Positions 23,801 to 36,210 of a stretch of DNA of 64,000 nt are shown in pieces (position 1 is the first letter of the stretch; each line of letters starts with the position of its first letter). The position numbers and the translations under genes were made by a program. The notes below the pieces were generated by a model. That model did no database searches. It was given only the letters and a program-made list of their open reading frames with translations, and was not told where the DNA came from. The stretch lies in assembly GCF_029227915.1 (NCBI RefSeq), contig NC_079879.1, positions 30,012,501 through 30,076,500 on the forward strand. Reading direction: 5' to 3'. Origin of the DNA: Hydractinia symbiolongicarpus (Eukaryota > Cnidaria > Hydrozoa > Anthoathecata > Hydractiniidae).

Positions 23801-25473
23801 CGATTGAGGCTTGCAACGTTCTAAAGATTTTACATTGGCATGTAATTATCGGTGTCGTCTCCGTTTTTACCGCAGTAACATGAACGTATTCATAATTCTA
23901 AAAATTCGAGAAATATAACGGACATTAAAATGTTATTTATAGATGGAGAACATTTTAAGGCAAAAAATCAGTATAAATAAAAGTTGGAAAAAAATTAATA
24001 GCTCGTAACCGTGTCTGTTGTTACCGTCCGTCTATGTCTGGCGTATATTGTTATGTAATGATTGCAAGAAGCTGAAAAAATGTACATAGCGATTACATAG
24101 AGAGTTGAAAACAGCTAAATTTAAACAAATTGAAATTAATTTGAACGTTAAGAGAAAGAAAAGGTTACCATAAAGTCTCCACTGTAGCTGTTGTAACCAC
24201 CCATAGCAACAACTTGTTTATTTTCGTTTCTTAATCTCCAGTGAAGACGGTTATGACGGAATAATTCACCACAGAAATATTTATAAAGATTTGTTCCGTA
24301 ATCATCTGCCAAGTTTGGATAAATGGCTGGTGTTATAGTTGCCGCTTGTTTTGACCTTACTGCAACAGGATATCGTTTCCGATAAGGTTCTCCAGACCTC
24401 TTTTTTGAATACGGAATTTCGCATTTGGAACCGAACAAATTGTTCAGGCACGCGTCAATTATATTTCCTGGGTTATTTCTGTAACACCATGCTTGTATGA
24501 TCCGGTTTCTTGGTGACCCGGGATAGTACTTCATAGATGTGGAAAACCGTTGTTCATACTTCAATTGTGAGGAACTAGCAGGCCAGTCCCACCGATGGTG
24601 GTTTGATAAAGATGAAATAATAGAAAACTGATCGTTCAGAGAAATCACAGAGGGATATTGCTGAAGGAGACATCTCCGTATGCTTTGTGAAAATGTTGAC
24701 TTGGAACGATATTTGACAATTTGAGGTTGGAGTGTTGAACAAATTAGTGTACGTAAAGTAGTGAACGATGGGTTAACATTACTGACAATATGTATCAACA
24801 TTCTTAAATCTGCCACCTTTTAGTCGCAAGATATGAAGTGGGAAAATATGAAAAATATTTATATATATATTGCTTCCTTTGAAGAAAATGTAAACTACAG
24901 TCAACTCCCTCTAACTCTAATCTTTTTACTGTCGAGTGGAACATGCTTCAATTTTATGTATGGTAATGCATTTTTGATACAGTTTAGCATGATAATCTTA
25001 AAGCGTACTAACTTTGCGTAAGTATGTAATACATTATATCCACCCGGAAAGTTAACACTTAAAATGTTTACAATAATTTCTTTTCGTCGTTTTAGTAAAT
25101 TTTACTTTCCTCAGTGAACAGTTCGATTTACTGAACATTATAACTAAGAGTAGGCTTAAGAGCGGTTTGCAAGGTACCCGAGGTCAGAGTTAACGGGTAA
25201 GTATTATCTTTAAGGAATACTCATGATAACGACGCTAGTGTTGGAGGTCATAAAATTTCGAGTTGTTTAGAGTTTCGGGAGTTGACAGTATATTAATCAC
25301 CTACACGAGTTGGCAAGATCTGTTGACGTGATACTGAAATTAGTATCTTCTAAACCACTGTCAATAATAACATTGGAAGCAACCTCCATGTCTTCAACTA
25401 ACACCTCTGGAACTTCTTCTAATGATGTCAGCATTGCATCATATTCTACTTCATCCGTACTTATGGCGTCCAT
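20856..25473 (-). CDS. KDZ-transposase-like (HMGXB3-like) gene, last exon frame-broken
   Basis: Probable exons: 25301-25473 (acidic, starts MDAIS; link uncertain), 24169-24816, 23661-23897, 23109-23465, 22697-22891, 22543-22618, and 20856-22453. Junctions from 24169 onward agree in phase. The exon at 23661-23897 carries Cys pairs (ITCQCK, VTCCHC). The last exon has CSWCGGKCSSLACDGTKIG, then ETIFYDFACGLSEYAKNRE, TRFFHDVFHGFSHKCS, and NKSICEQFNSFLQRIK. This CDG / YD.AC / H..C / N..EQ series is typical of KDZ transposase domains found in HMGXB3-like proteins; the Asp, Asp and Glu are present. The frame shifts by -1 near 21830 and again at 21322-21328, so the last exon is broken as written. The gene could be a domesticated transposase, a decayed transposon, or intact with assembly errors in the two homopolymers. 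Confidence 0.65.
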
Positions 25474-26284
25474 ACTTAACTTACTAACTATGAAATTAAA
25501 AAAATAACTATATCTGTGAAAGGGGATAACAGGTCGAATTAATAAACGGAAATATAACTACATTAAACCTGCTGGTGTTAAGAATAAAAAAACGAATTCG
25601 TGTACAATATTTCTTTACCATAAAACAAAATTTTAAGGTATTATTTTTCACAAAACTCACGACAATAACTCAAATTACAAGAAAATGAGAACAAAAAGTA
25701 AACAGTCTTCAATAGTCACAGCTCGTTACTTTCTATTTTTTAGATAATTACAAAACAAAATAAATTGAGTATGGGTTGTACAAAACAACAAAATTATAAA
25801 ATATCTCTAAGCTCTACCAATATTTGATTATAAACATGAGTAACCATCAAGGAGTAAAAAGATTCCTTGCAGATAGTAATTTCTATTTGGGATATTCGAC
25901 AAATAAAAACGTCATTCAAACGCTTCGTATAATAAGAGTCCATTTTAAAAAACCTTTAGCAAATTTAAATTAGGGTAAAACTGCCAAAATTCCCAGCTAA
26001 TGAAATTATTTCATTTTATCATGTGATTTGTTTTAGACAATTAAAGTTTCAAAATACAGAACATAGTTTTAGAAGATGTTTCTTTAGGCAAAGAAAATTG
26101 TAGAAAATATAATTTACCTTGCCTCACACCCAGACGGACTTTTTTCAAATTATATAGGAGATATTATTACAGCAATCGTCTCTTTCTGGTTTTTCAAAGT
26201 TTACTCATTTTTATATATATTTATTTATAACAATCACAACAACTATTACCATAGAACAAAAACGACTTTCATGTTTATAATATG
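25474..26284. other. AT-rich intergenic stretch
   Basis: Nothing recognisable; long A and T runs and no open frame with splice support. Confidence 0.5.
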
Positions 26285-26388
26285 CTATTTTGCTGTTCTT
26301 CCATCATAACGTTTTAATTGGTTGTTTTTCTTACAATCGGGTTGTAATGAATAAATTCCATCACAAACTGCATATTCACACATACCTG
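26285..26388 (-). CDS. candidate terminal exon, cysteine-containing peptide end
   Basis: After an acceptor (aagcaccag) the minus strand encodes about 34 residues with spaced cysteines (GMCEYAVCDGIYSLQPDCKK, then NNQLKRYDGRTAK) and a TAG stop. Composition is protein-like and unlike the surrounding AT-rich sequence. I could not find its upstream exons to the right, so this may be an isolated remnant or the end of a gene with long introns. Confidence 0.35.
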
Positions 26389-26971
26389 CTGGTGCTTGAT
26401 GTTAGACTAAAACAAAAATAACAAAATATAAATGATTGATGTGCAAATAGAGGTTATCCTATATAATGTGAGGATCAGGTCCATGACCCCTAGGTTCCAA
26501 AAACTTTTTTTCCTTTATTCGGTTCAGATTCTACCCTTTTGTATCTCAATAATAATAAGTAGTCCATAAATTAAATAGAGTATATATTGTTTAAATGACT
26601 TTCTGTGCAACTCATTATTTTGATTTCGCATTAAGCACAATAAACACATAAAAGCAAAAAATTGAAGTAATCATAGAAATAAATCAAAAAAAAACTATTT
26701 ACTAAAAAGATTAATTCCAGTGCCTTTTAGATCTTGCCTCTAAAAAATCTACGATTTACATTTCATTTAGCCCTCTGTGGTTTCGCTTTTTTACCTACTA
26801 AATAGCGTGTGTACAAAAATTCATAAATTTTGAGTAATTTTGGAAATTCATTTATTGTACAGATTTCATACACATGAACTATCCACAAGATGTTGGTATT
26901 ACTTTTTGCTGTCGATGGATATAGATATATATTGGCGTTGATTCCATATGTGTAAGTAAATATTACCATTG

Positions 26972-27436
26972 CCCTGTGTAAGAAGTGTTATGTTGTACGG
27001 TAGTGAGGCATGGGCAGTGAAGCAGGAAGATCTTGACCTATTAAAAAGGAATGATATAAGAATGGTTAGGTGGATGTGTAACGCCAGTCTGAGAGACAGA
27101 AAGAGTTCAGATGAGCTAAGAAGCAGGATAAGTATCAGTAGAATTAAAGATGTTATCCAGATAAGAAGATTGAATTGGCTGGGGCTCTTGGAAAGAATGG
27201 AGGAGGATAATTGGGTAAGAAAGTGTAGAGACTTGATAGTTCCTGGGGCAAAGCCCAGAGGCAGACTGAGAAAGACTTGGCAGGAGGTTATAAGGACAGA
27301 CTTGATACAGCGGAAGTTGAGTTTAGATCTAACACAGTCTAGATCAGATTGGAAGAGGGTCATTAATATACCCCGTCCAACACATGCTAGCATGGAAAAC
27401 GGACGTTAAGCCAGGAATGATGATGATGATGATAGG
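26972..27436 (+). mobile_element. 5'-truncated copy of the RTE-type LINE
   Basis: The sequence matches the 3' end of the LINE at 51005-54366, from about 53908 (CTGTGTAAGAAGTGTTATGT) to the end of the reading frame (THASMENGR) and the GATGAT tail. It differs by scattered substitutions but stays open for about 146 codons. Truncation at the 5' end with the 3' tail kept is the usual result of target-primed reverse transcription. Confidence 0.9.
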
Positions 27437-29080
27437 TTAACCTAACTGATGTGAGGATGTGGGCTATTTGAAGGTGCTGGAAGTTGATTGGGCTAGTCAG
27501 TTCTCGACACATTTAGCTTCATCAACTTAAAAAGTTATAGCTAAAGGCGATAATAACAAAGGCTTACATTCCTATCTTCAGGTGTGTTAGCTATAGACGG
27601 CTTACTTCGCGTTTTTTGTGCCTGATGCCAGTGGAATTTTGCAGCTACGCTACATCTTTTCTGCCATCTTTGTTTGCCTTTTTACTTTCACGGACGTTAC
27701 GTACACCACAACCCGTACGGCATCTCTAGCCAATCAGGAGGCTGAAAATTTGAGATACAAAACTGTGACCGTAATTCACTCAGGGACCACAATTCCCCAA
27801 ATCTAGGACTATTTCCTTATTCAGGACCGACACCGTTTAAAACCTTTAAACCACAAATCTTTGTTACCATTTATCAAAAGCATATGATCCTATAATCAGC
27901 ATTTCAAGCTATTCACAACAGTGGGACGGTTTCATAAAATTTCTGACGTCATAATTAAAGACTGCCTCTCCAATTTTATCATATTCATAAGTTAGCATAA
28001 AGATGTTAGCTAGCCAAACAAGAATAATTTTCTCACTTTTATCCAGCTGAAGCTAGCTAACGAAAATAAAATAATTCTTACATAATACGACATAAGTTTC
28101 ACAGTGACTAGCTCACTAACTAGCAAAAGTGATTTGGCCACGGAACGTTCTGGCCACACGTAAAGAAAACAAAATCTCTTTGTACGCAGTCCATGAGGTT
28201 AAAATTATTTACTATCTGCGTTCAGATTTGTCAACTGATTGGTTGAGAATAAGAAGGGGCATTCTTATTGGCTTTTGAGAAAATAGAAACATCCCGAAGA
28301 TAAATGTTGCAGCCTGGATACCATTGATCTTATGGCGTTCAGGCTCCGCGCTGTTTCTCTCTCCTCTCTATCGTTTCCAGGTAATTTTAAAGATTCTGCT
28401 TCGGGTGGCAAAAGTCAAAGATAACAACAAAATAATGAATCTGAATTTCTAAAAATGAGTTTTTATTATTATTTCATTCTATTTTTTGCTGCATAGTGAA
28501 AATAATGCTTTAATTTTCTTAGCGCCATTATAACAGGGCCGGCGACGCCGGGGGAGCCAGGGGGGGGTATGGTCACCCACTTTATTGCTACCTTTTATGC
28601 AAAACTGAAGAAACGAGAAAAGAAGTGAGAAAGAGAAAAAGACCGCTGGAGGAGAGCTAATTACAATTGATATGTTATGGTACCTGTGCAATTATGCGCA
28701 ATAATAACGAAGAGCTGCATTCAAATCATATTTTTTAAATAAACATTCTTTTTAATGCTTAACAAGAAGGTTGAAAGAGAAAAATATGAAAAATTAAGAA
28801 AGCGATAAAAAAATAGTCGTAAGGTATGTATATTTTTAATTTTTCAGTTCATCAAAATTTTTGTTCAATTAATTTGTTACAGATTCGTAATTTATTACTT
28901 TAGAGCATGTCAATTCGATCGTTCTTCAAATCAATAATTGTGAAAGAAACTTTGTTATCTCCATCAGCGATAGTTTAATGCTGTAAATAGTTTTGTTGAT
29001 ACATCAAAGTCACATGTACATGCATCAATATATCGACCTCCAGAAAATTATAATTTTCTGAAAACGTTAATCGGGAACCG
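27437..29080. other. intergenic stretch with a GC-rich repeat remnant
   Basis: A GC-rich island at about 28538-28602 (CCGGCGACGCCGGGGGAGCC, then a G run) stands out from the AT-rich background and looks like a repeat fragment. No coding exon supported. Confidence 0.4.
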
Positions 29081-29084
29081 TGAA

Positions 29085-29320
29085 AGGCAATGTCAATCAC
29101 ATTGCTTTAAAACCTTTCCATGGATTCACTACAACATTGAATAAGAAAGCGTATTTTGCCATTACAGTGTTTTAAATGAAGATAAAGTTTTTGAAGAACA
29201 TAACAAGGATCCAGCATATATTTCAAATGGTTTTAGAAATTGGAAGAAAGCACCGAAGTGATTCAAAATGTCACAAAGCAGCGCTAATACATCAAGTGTC
29301 AGTTCCCATATGTGGTGATG
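29085..29320 (+). pseudogene. dead hAT-type TTF zinc finger (ZMYM1-like) fragment
   Basis: One plus-strand frame reads CFKTFPWIHYN, then a stop, then FCHYSVLNEDKVF, AYISNGFRNWKKAPK, another stop, and FKMSQSS. The order FPW..Y, FC..C-like, F.NWKKA, followed by a His/Ser stretch, is that of the TTF-type zinc finger at the front of hAT transposases and ZMYM1-like proteins. Two stops and the missing cysteine show that it is decayed. No transposase body was found downstream. Confidence 0.6.
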
Positions 29321-29399
29321 TTGCTGAATTGATGAATAAAGATGTTTTAGAAAAGAGATTCCAGAGCGTCAATATTTGAAAGTAGTAATATATAATTTG

Positions 29400-31020
29400 T
29401 CGCTGACATTTACAAAGAGATTAGCATCAGGTTTAATTAACGTTTAACTAAACGAGTCTAATGTTCAAACAAAAATTTGACCCGCCCATTTTTATTTTCA
29501 TCCATAGTTAAAAACCTTTATCGACCCGTGATTGTATTCATCAATTACTTTTCTCTACTTAATTCTCCAAATAAGGAACACTGCGACATCAGCTAGTGTT
29601 GGTAAACTGATCACTGAGAGGTGCTGTAGCAGTTGCATTCCAGCCCAGATCACAGCACCATATTTAGGAACTATGATAAATGTGTTTTAATCCATATATA
29701 CACAGTGATGCTTTAAACTCATCAAATCATTACTGCTGGAGCTATCATTACAAAGATTTTGAAGTTTCCTTGGTGTTATCGTTTTGTTATAATCAATTGC
29801 TTTAACTTAGAGACTTTCTTAGCAGAATTCTGGTATAGAACGGTTAAAGGATCGGCACACAAATGTTTATAACAAGTTTCGTAGATTATTTTCGAAACTG
29901 AATCTTTGCGACGAGTGGATAATATAGGTATCAGCTGGGATCTAGACAAAGTGTGGTCTTATTTAAAATGCTTATTTTTACAACATATCCAGTAAATAAG
30001 TAATGTTTTTGTAGTGAAAACAAAGGTACATACAGCAGGCTCTCAATATTCAGTTCTTTAATTGGCTATTTTTTGACCACGCTTAATATGTCGGCGCATT
30101 TTAAACAGTTTTGAAATATTAAGTATTAGGACACAGCACTGATTTCCTGTTCCCACACGGTTTCCCGGCTAATGCGATTAAATCTCTGTATTATAATGAT
30201 ATTTGTCTGTCTGTGGACTAAAGTCCTGAGCAGAAAATTAGTAGGCTAATTTCTGTGAGTTTTTTTATAGGAAATTTTTCGCGGATTTCTCAACGTACTA
30301 ACAACTAGTTGATAAAGAATAGTACCATCTGTACAATATTATTCTGCAGTCTGTCTTGTGCTCACTGAAATGTAAAAAACTTGACATGTTCACAAACAAA
30401 ACTCTCACGCTTCATCAACCATGAAGAAGATGAGAAGATCAAATGCTAAAGAATTGTCTTTTGTACGATAATAACGACGCTGTGAAGTTCTAATTGGGTG
30501 TTTGTGGGCAATTTTTGATAAGGTTTGTGATAAACTTTTAAATAAAGTTTTTTTTACTTTCAACTAAGTACCTTGGAAACAACCTTATTTACTTGGTCAA
30601 AATTAGAGCTGGTTATAAAAACAGTATATGTAACACGGTTTGCTATACCATATTTTTTATATTTATTATATTTCTAATATTATTTTTGATATTAACTTTC
30701 TTCAAGCAACTGGTAATTTTTTCTATCAATGTAAAGGCATTTTTAGTAACTTAAGTACCAGGTCAAAAGACATGTGTGTAAAAAGTAAATGCCTTCATTA
30801 AATCTTTAAGAAACACAGCCATAGCTAACTAACGTTTTTGTAAAAAGAATATTCACATTTAGGCAGTAAATTTCTTTGACTAATTAACCTTAATTAGTCT
30901 TTAAAACTTTACCGTTTAAAAAAAATCAACAGGTTTTTGTTGACAGCGGCAGAACATTAAGGGTATATAACTTTTAACATGAAATAAAATTTAAAAAACG
31001 CTAGTATCTTTTATCTTTAG
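29400..31020. other. intergenic stretch
   Basis: AT-rich with no supported exon. A possible 5' UTR acceptor lies directly before 31021. Confidence 0.45.
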
Positions 31021-31315
31021 ATGTATACTACTCGCCAATTTAATTCTCGTCATGCAGTTATCTTCATATTATTTTTATGTCATACATTCGGACCGAGTTC
31101 TGCACAACGAGCATCAGATAAAGCAGATAAAAAAACTATTGATGCGATAAAGAGGTTGATCCTTGATAGATTGGGAATGAAGTCAGAACCTGTGATTGAC
31201 AAGAACACCATAGAACTGTCAGTTAAAGATCACGTTAAGAGTAAAATGCAGAGTAAAATGGAAACAAGCAAACATACAGTATCCAAAGTCAGCATAACTC
31301 CTACTAAAACAGGTA
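31021..31315 (+). CDS. secreted exon resembling the start of a TGF-beta propeptide
   Basis: The exon begins with ATG directly after an acceptor (tatctttag) and encodes a signal-anchor-like start with a hydrophobic core (AVIFILFLCHTFG, residues 12-24), a likely cleavage near SSAQ, and then KKTIDAIKRLILDRLGMKSE. The I..IK..IL..LG pattern just after a signal peptide is typical of TGF-beta superfamily propeptides. A donor, ACAG|gtaata, ends it in phase 1. I found no later exon and no cystine-knot domain before the next plus-strand gene at 38310, so this may be an orphan exon, a gene with exons I cannot see, or a chance resemblance. Confidence 0.45.
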
Positions 31316-33383
31316 ATAAAATATAAGTTATGTTCACACTATAAAGGGCGTTAAGGGCGTTTTTCAGTTGCGCATGCTCCCAATAATACCTGTGGCCCTT
31401 TTTTATCCTTGATGCGAAGATGTCTAAACGTTTTTCTGTTAAACACCTTAACGCTTTTAACTCTATTATTACCAGTAATTCCAAAGATGTGAAAGCTTAA
31501 CCATTATGCTATATAGATTTCTATCTCTCTTGCACAAACACACTCATGCGTCAGTGTTTTTGCAAGGGTCGTCCATGAAAGATGCCTTCCCTCCCCAACA
31601 TTAGCGTTTTATAGATATAACTCAACACTTTTATTCAATGAAGGAATATAATAAAAGCAGTCTGACTAAGGAATTAGTTTAGCTGACCATTTGAGCTCTA
31701 TAAAATAACAAAGATTTCTTGCGCCTTCGAGAATATGTTCTTCCCTTAACTTGAATATTGGATATTTGCAAATGTTTTTTCTTGAAAAAGATATGTTTAG
31801 AAAAGATTGTTGTTTTTGTACCACGAGGTTCTCTTTACAGGTTTGCCAATGCATTATTTTATGCTATGGTTATTTGCTAAGAGTAACCACTCATTGAATT
31901 GCTAACACAGACTATGAGACTGTCGTTCTGTTAGATTTTATTTTATTTCATGTCAAACAAATTGGTTAGGTTGTGTCAGGAGTGTGAGAGGTTTAGGTGA
32001 ACACCGGAGAAAGTGCAAACATTAATTTTTTTCTTTCTAATGATATATGTTCGTCCCAGAGCTTAGTCCTACCCCAGGGTCTCGTCCGTCTCCAGGGCTC
32101 CTGTACCGTTTTCTGATACTCTGCCCAAACAAGTGTAATGAAGACGAGTAGTGTGGTGGATAGTCTACATCCAGTGAGTCGTCTATAAATTTCTCCGTAG
32201 TTTCTGATTGCAAATAACAGGTACGGGCAAAAGCTAAATATCATAATTCTTCTGTGGCGTAAGTTGGGACTTTAAATACAATGTAAGTTTATTTGTTTGT
32301 AGATAGACAGGAAAGGTGTCCATACGGTGTGCGGTGTAGATCAGTTATTGTTTCAACCTTTTAAGCAATTTGGTTCTTACAACTTTCGAAAACTCCTGCA
32401 TATCCGAAAAGTAAAAAATTAAAGAAATTTGATGCAACTATGAATATCACGAAGACACTCGAAAGTTTAGGGTTATAGAAAAAAACAAAAAACGCAAAAA
32501 ACAGATCAACACTCGATGTTATACAAACAATTTATTTAGTTTCCAAGCACCTATTTCTGATATTCAATTTTCCAAAGTGAAATACGACACGTGTCGTTTA
32601 TCACCTGTCACCTGTCAGTTGAAGAATGCAATCGGTTTCAAACGAAAGAAAGTGTAGAAATTGCTGTCCTCTAGGTCAAAGTTAAATTGCTGATTTTTAT
32701 TGAAAAGAGTGTGCATGTCGCTTAGAACAATTGTTGCTTGTTTATACACCAAATCGACATAGCAGCTACCATTTCAATTGGGAGATCTGCACCTAGTTTA
32801 ACTTCTCATTTACTGTATTAAATCATAGAGACATGGACTTCGTTGTGCTGCTTTTGGGTGTATGAATAAGGCAAGAAAGTTGTTGAAGTGAAAGAAAAGC
32901 GTTGCACAAAGCACTATAGCCAGCCTCAAGCTCAAGATTTCTGTGCTTCTTGTAAACCGCCTCCATTTCACCTACTTTGTTTTGCCACTACCAATCTTTA
33001 TTTAGCTAATCGTTCGGAATGATGAAAGAGGGGATAGAGCAGAAATTTGTGGCTGCCACATCTAAGTGACTGGATTTAGAATCCAGAATAGGGAATCAAC
33101 GTGTAGTAATTCACATCCATCATTAAAACTTGGATATGATTTTACACAGTTTGTTCCTTAAATAAAATTGTGTTGAAAACGGTTTGTGTAAAAAATCTGT
33201 TTTTCTCTGATTAAGTTATCGAACAACAGAAATAAAACCACGAGGTAATTCATGAATAAACACGTCTTACTAGAGGACTGTATAAAAAAACTAAAAAAAC
33301 AACAAGAACTCAAAAATAAAAAGAGCATGCGTAAACTATACAAAAATAAGAACCCGTCAACATATAAAGCGCATGCGTAAAAC
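31316..33383. other. intergenic stretch or intron
   Basis: No recognisable feature; open frames on either strand are short and lack splice support. Confidence 0.4.
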
Positions 33384-34440
33384 TTAATAATCTTTAACTG
33401 TTTGACCGGCTTTGACGAAAGGCCTTTTATTAGCTTTATTAGTAAACAAATTCATAGCACCATCATGTTTGCAAACCGTATACTGCAGAACCCTGCCTTT
33501 CTTGTCTTGAAAAGAAGAAAGTAAGTAAACATCAAACAATGAGTTTTCCACTATATCTCTTTTAAACTTAAAATATTTAAAAGGTGATCAGTCTTAAAAA
33601 TTAAAACAGATAAAAAAAATATCTTGTTTTATACAGCAAGCGTAGCAGTATTCAATGCAGTCTTTTCAACTTACAAACACAAACTACTGAGTGGCTGTTC
33701 CATAAAAACAAGAGGACCATAAAAGGGTTGTAAAGAACCTCCTTCTTGAAACTGACAATGACGTAACTTGATTTCTTTTAAACCTTATGTCTTGGTGTGA
33801 TTTTACATTTTTAGGTTTTTAACAAAATACATGAATTGTTCATAGCTCAAAAATTAACGGGGTTTGATGATAAGACAATTTGAGTCTTCTACTTGCTCCG
33901 GCCAATGTGTTTTTTTTTACTTTTAGTATCAATTTATTAGTGTTTTTATTTTAATGGCGAAATATATCTTATCTTCTCGAACTACCTTATTCATGCTAAT
34001 TTTCAAAAAACAGGACTGGATGGGACAAGGTGACTTAAAGGAGAGGCGAGCAAAAAACTTTTTTGTGGCAGCCACAAAGTAAAGTTTAGGCGATGTAGCA
34101 AGAATTAAGGAATGTATAAATCCCAAAATCTAATAAAATAACTACATTAACGACACACAAATAACTGTTTCATAAATAAATAACCATACTCCTTCCTAGC
34201 AACATTTTTACAACGTTTTTATGGCTGTGTTGGAAAAAAGAAGCAAGTTTGAGATGTACTTACCAACAAAAATTCAAAATACTTTAACTCAAGATAAACA
34301 AGAATATTTTACATACAATCGTAGTGCCAGTATTTTATAACCTTCTTTAATACTTCTTGGAACTTTAAAAACACCGGTCACATCCCATAATAATATTTTT
34401 TCGTAATTTCGTTCGCTTTTTCACAACATACATCCAACTT
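33384..34440 (-). CDS. tentative small three-exon gene
   Basis: Minus-strand exons 34317-~34425, 33675-33694 (20 nt) and 33384-33505 join in phase (2, then 1) through GT/AG sites. They give about 80 residues: ...EKILLWDVTGVFKVPRSIKE, GYKILALRFHSVVCVYKKGR, VLQYTVCKHDGAMNLF, then KRPFVKAGQTVKDY and TAA. No in-frame ATG was found in the first exon; a TGA lies upstream, so another 5' exon or a different border is needed. I do not recognise the product. On the opposite strand, 33465-33521 can also be read as a short presequence-like exon (MFANRILQNPAFLVLKRR) with a gtaagt donor, so the strand is not settled. Confidence 0.35.
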
Positions 34441-36179
34441 CAAACGATGAAGTTTGTTGTAATGAGATGGCGCCAAATTTGATAAATATACAAATCAAAC
34501 GTGCAATATGGCGGTTTCAGCTTTGTTTACAAATCTTATTTTCTTTATCTTTACTCATGAAATAGTTTACTAACTTCAGTAATAAAAATAAAAATATTTT
34601 CGTCGTGTTATTCAACTAATAGTAGTTTTGTTATTTTTTCTTTAACTTGTGTAATTTTTAATAAAACAGTGTGATCATCTAAGCGTGGCCATCACAATGT
34701 AGAGAAAGATCTAATATTGTTTCTGAATAATCACCAGTTTGACAAATGTGTAAAAATACTGAACCATAAAATGAATGATTCAGCATTCAAGGATAAAAGT
34801 AAAAACCAGTATTTTTTAATAAACTTCCAATGAAGAGATTTACTGAGTATAATGTGAGTATAATAATGCGTTGTTGTGCTGCAAAGTTTAAAGCCAAAAT
34901 TTCTCCTTTTTTAAAAAAGCAGCTTTAATTTATTACCTCTTAATAAACAGCAAATCTTTCAGCAAAACCATTTTTTACTTGATTTGATGCTAACTAAATA
35001 TTACACAAACTAAACGATTGTCAAGATTTTATGGGATATCCCAGACCAGCGGATCTGGTTTTTTGAAATTATCTAAAGCATCATGAATTTTCAATCAGCA
35101 GCTGTGCCGAGGCTGTTCGCCTCTTCTTTAAGCGTCAAATTTTCTTCTTTACTTCCGTTTTTCATGATTTGAAACAAATAGAGTTATATGCCGCATAATT
35201 TTTACAGCTTACGTAAATTAAACACGTCTGTATTTTATTGGGAATTTTGGACCTACGTGAAAAATAATATAAATAATAGACGTGAAATAGATCATATTCG
35301 CTACACGAAATTTAGTACGAACAAATTATGCTGCCTTATTCAAAGTACTCTGAATGAAACTGAACTTTTTTCTTTTCTCGAAAAAGTCACATAGAACGAG
35401 GCGAGAGAATCTTTTGCCACTGAAGAAGGCGAAATCGTTCATTTTATGGATGGTTAAAATGATCGTTTTTACAGTAAAAAACTGACTCTCATAAATGCGT
35501 CATTAAAATAAGAGAAAATGTGAAAACTGTCATTTTGACCTGCTATCCGTTTTATTGAGAAATGAGTATCCCTTTAGGCCACCTTGCCTCTGCTATAATT
35601 CTTAGTAAAGGCACAAATCCTTGGGTTAGCTTGAAACAAATCAAAATCTTAGCAACGAAAAAGAGAAACATTGCGTTACTAACGATGAACTTACATATCC
35701 ACTTAGATTTCAGGAAGCATAATAGACATGATGCGAGAGGATTTATTTGCGCAGTATGAATCGTTAAATGAATCGTTAAATTTTAATGTTTTTTTATTTT
35801 AGATTTCGTTGCTATGAAAAAAAATCAAATCAAAGTAAAACTCAATGTTAAGTTTTTATTTGTTATAACGGTATCAACTAAACATCGCAATATTTCAATC
35901 CAAGAAAGAAAAACGAAAAACGTTGCGCGGTTGCAGGTACTGATTCTTCTCCTTCTTTCTTTTTATGTATATATCTTTATTCATTTTATCTTTGTAAGTA
36001 AGACTTCAGCAATGTTAAAATTTCAATTATTGTGTATACCGAATTAAAATTCTTCCTATAAACCAGTTTTTTTAAAAGCAACACATTTGTAAGAAACACG
36101 GGACTGAGGTTATAGACACTTCTAATAGCTAATTTGCTTAAAATTGTTAGAATTAAAAAAGTAAAATAGTAAATTGAGG

Positions 36180-36180
<1 letters not shown>
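34441..36180. other. intergenic stretch
   Basis: Several plus-strand open frames of 60-80 codons (35188-35394, 35562-35759, 35814-36047) are present; none shows a domain or consistent splice borders. Confidence 0.4.

Positions 36181-36210
<30 letters not shown>

Noticed and set aside
35562-35759. Possible later exon of the TGF-beta-like gene
   Set aside because: No propeptide or ligand motif, and borders are weak.
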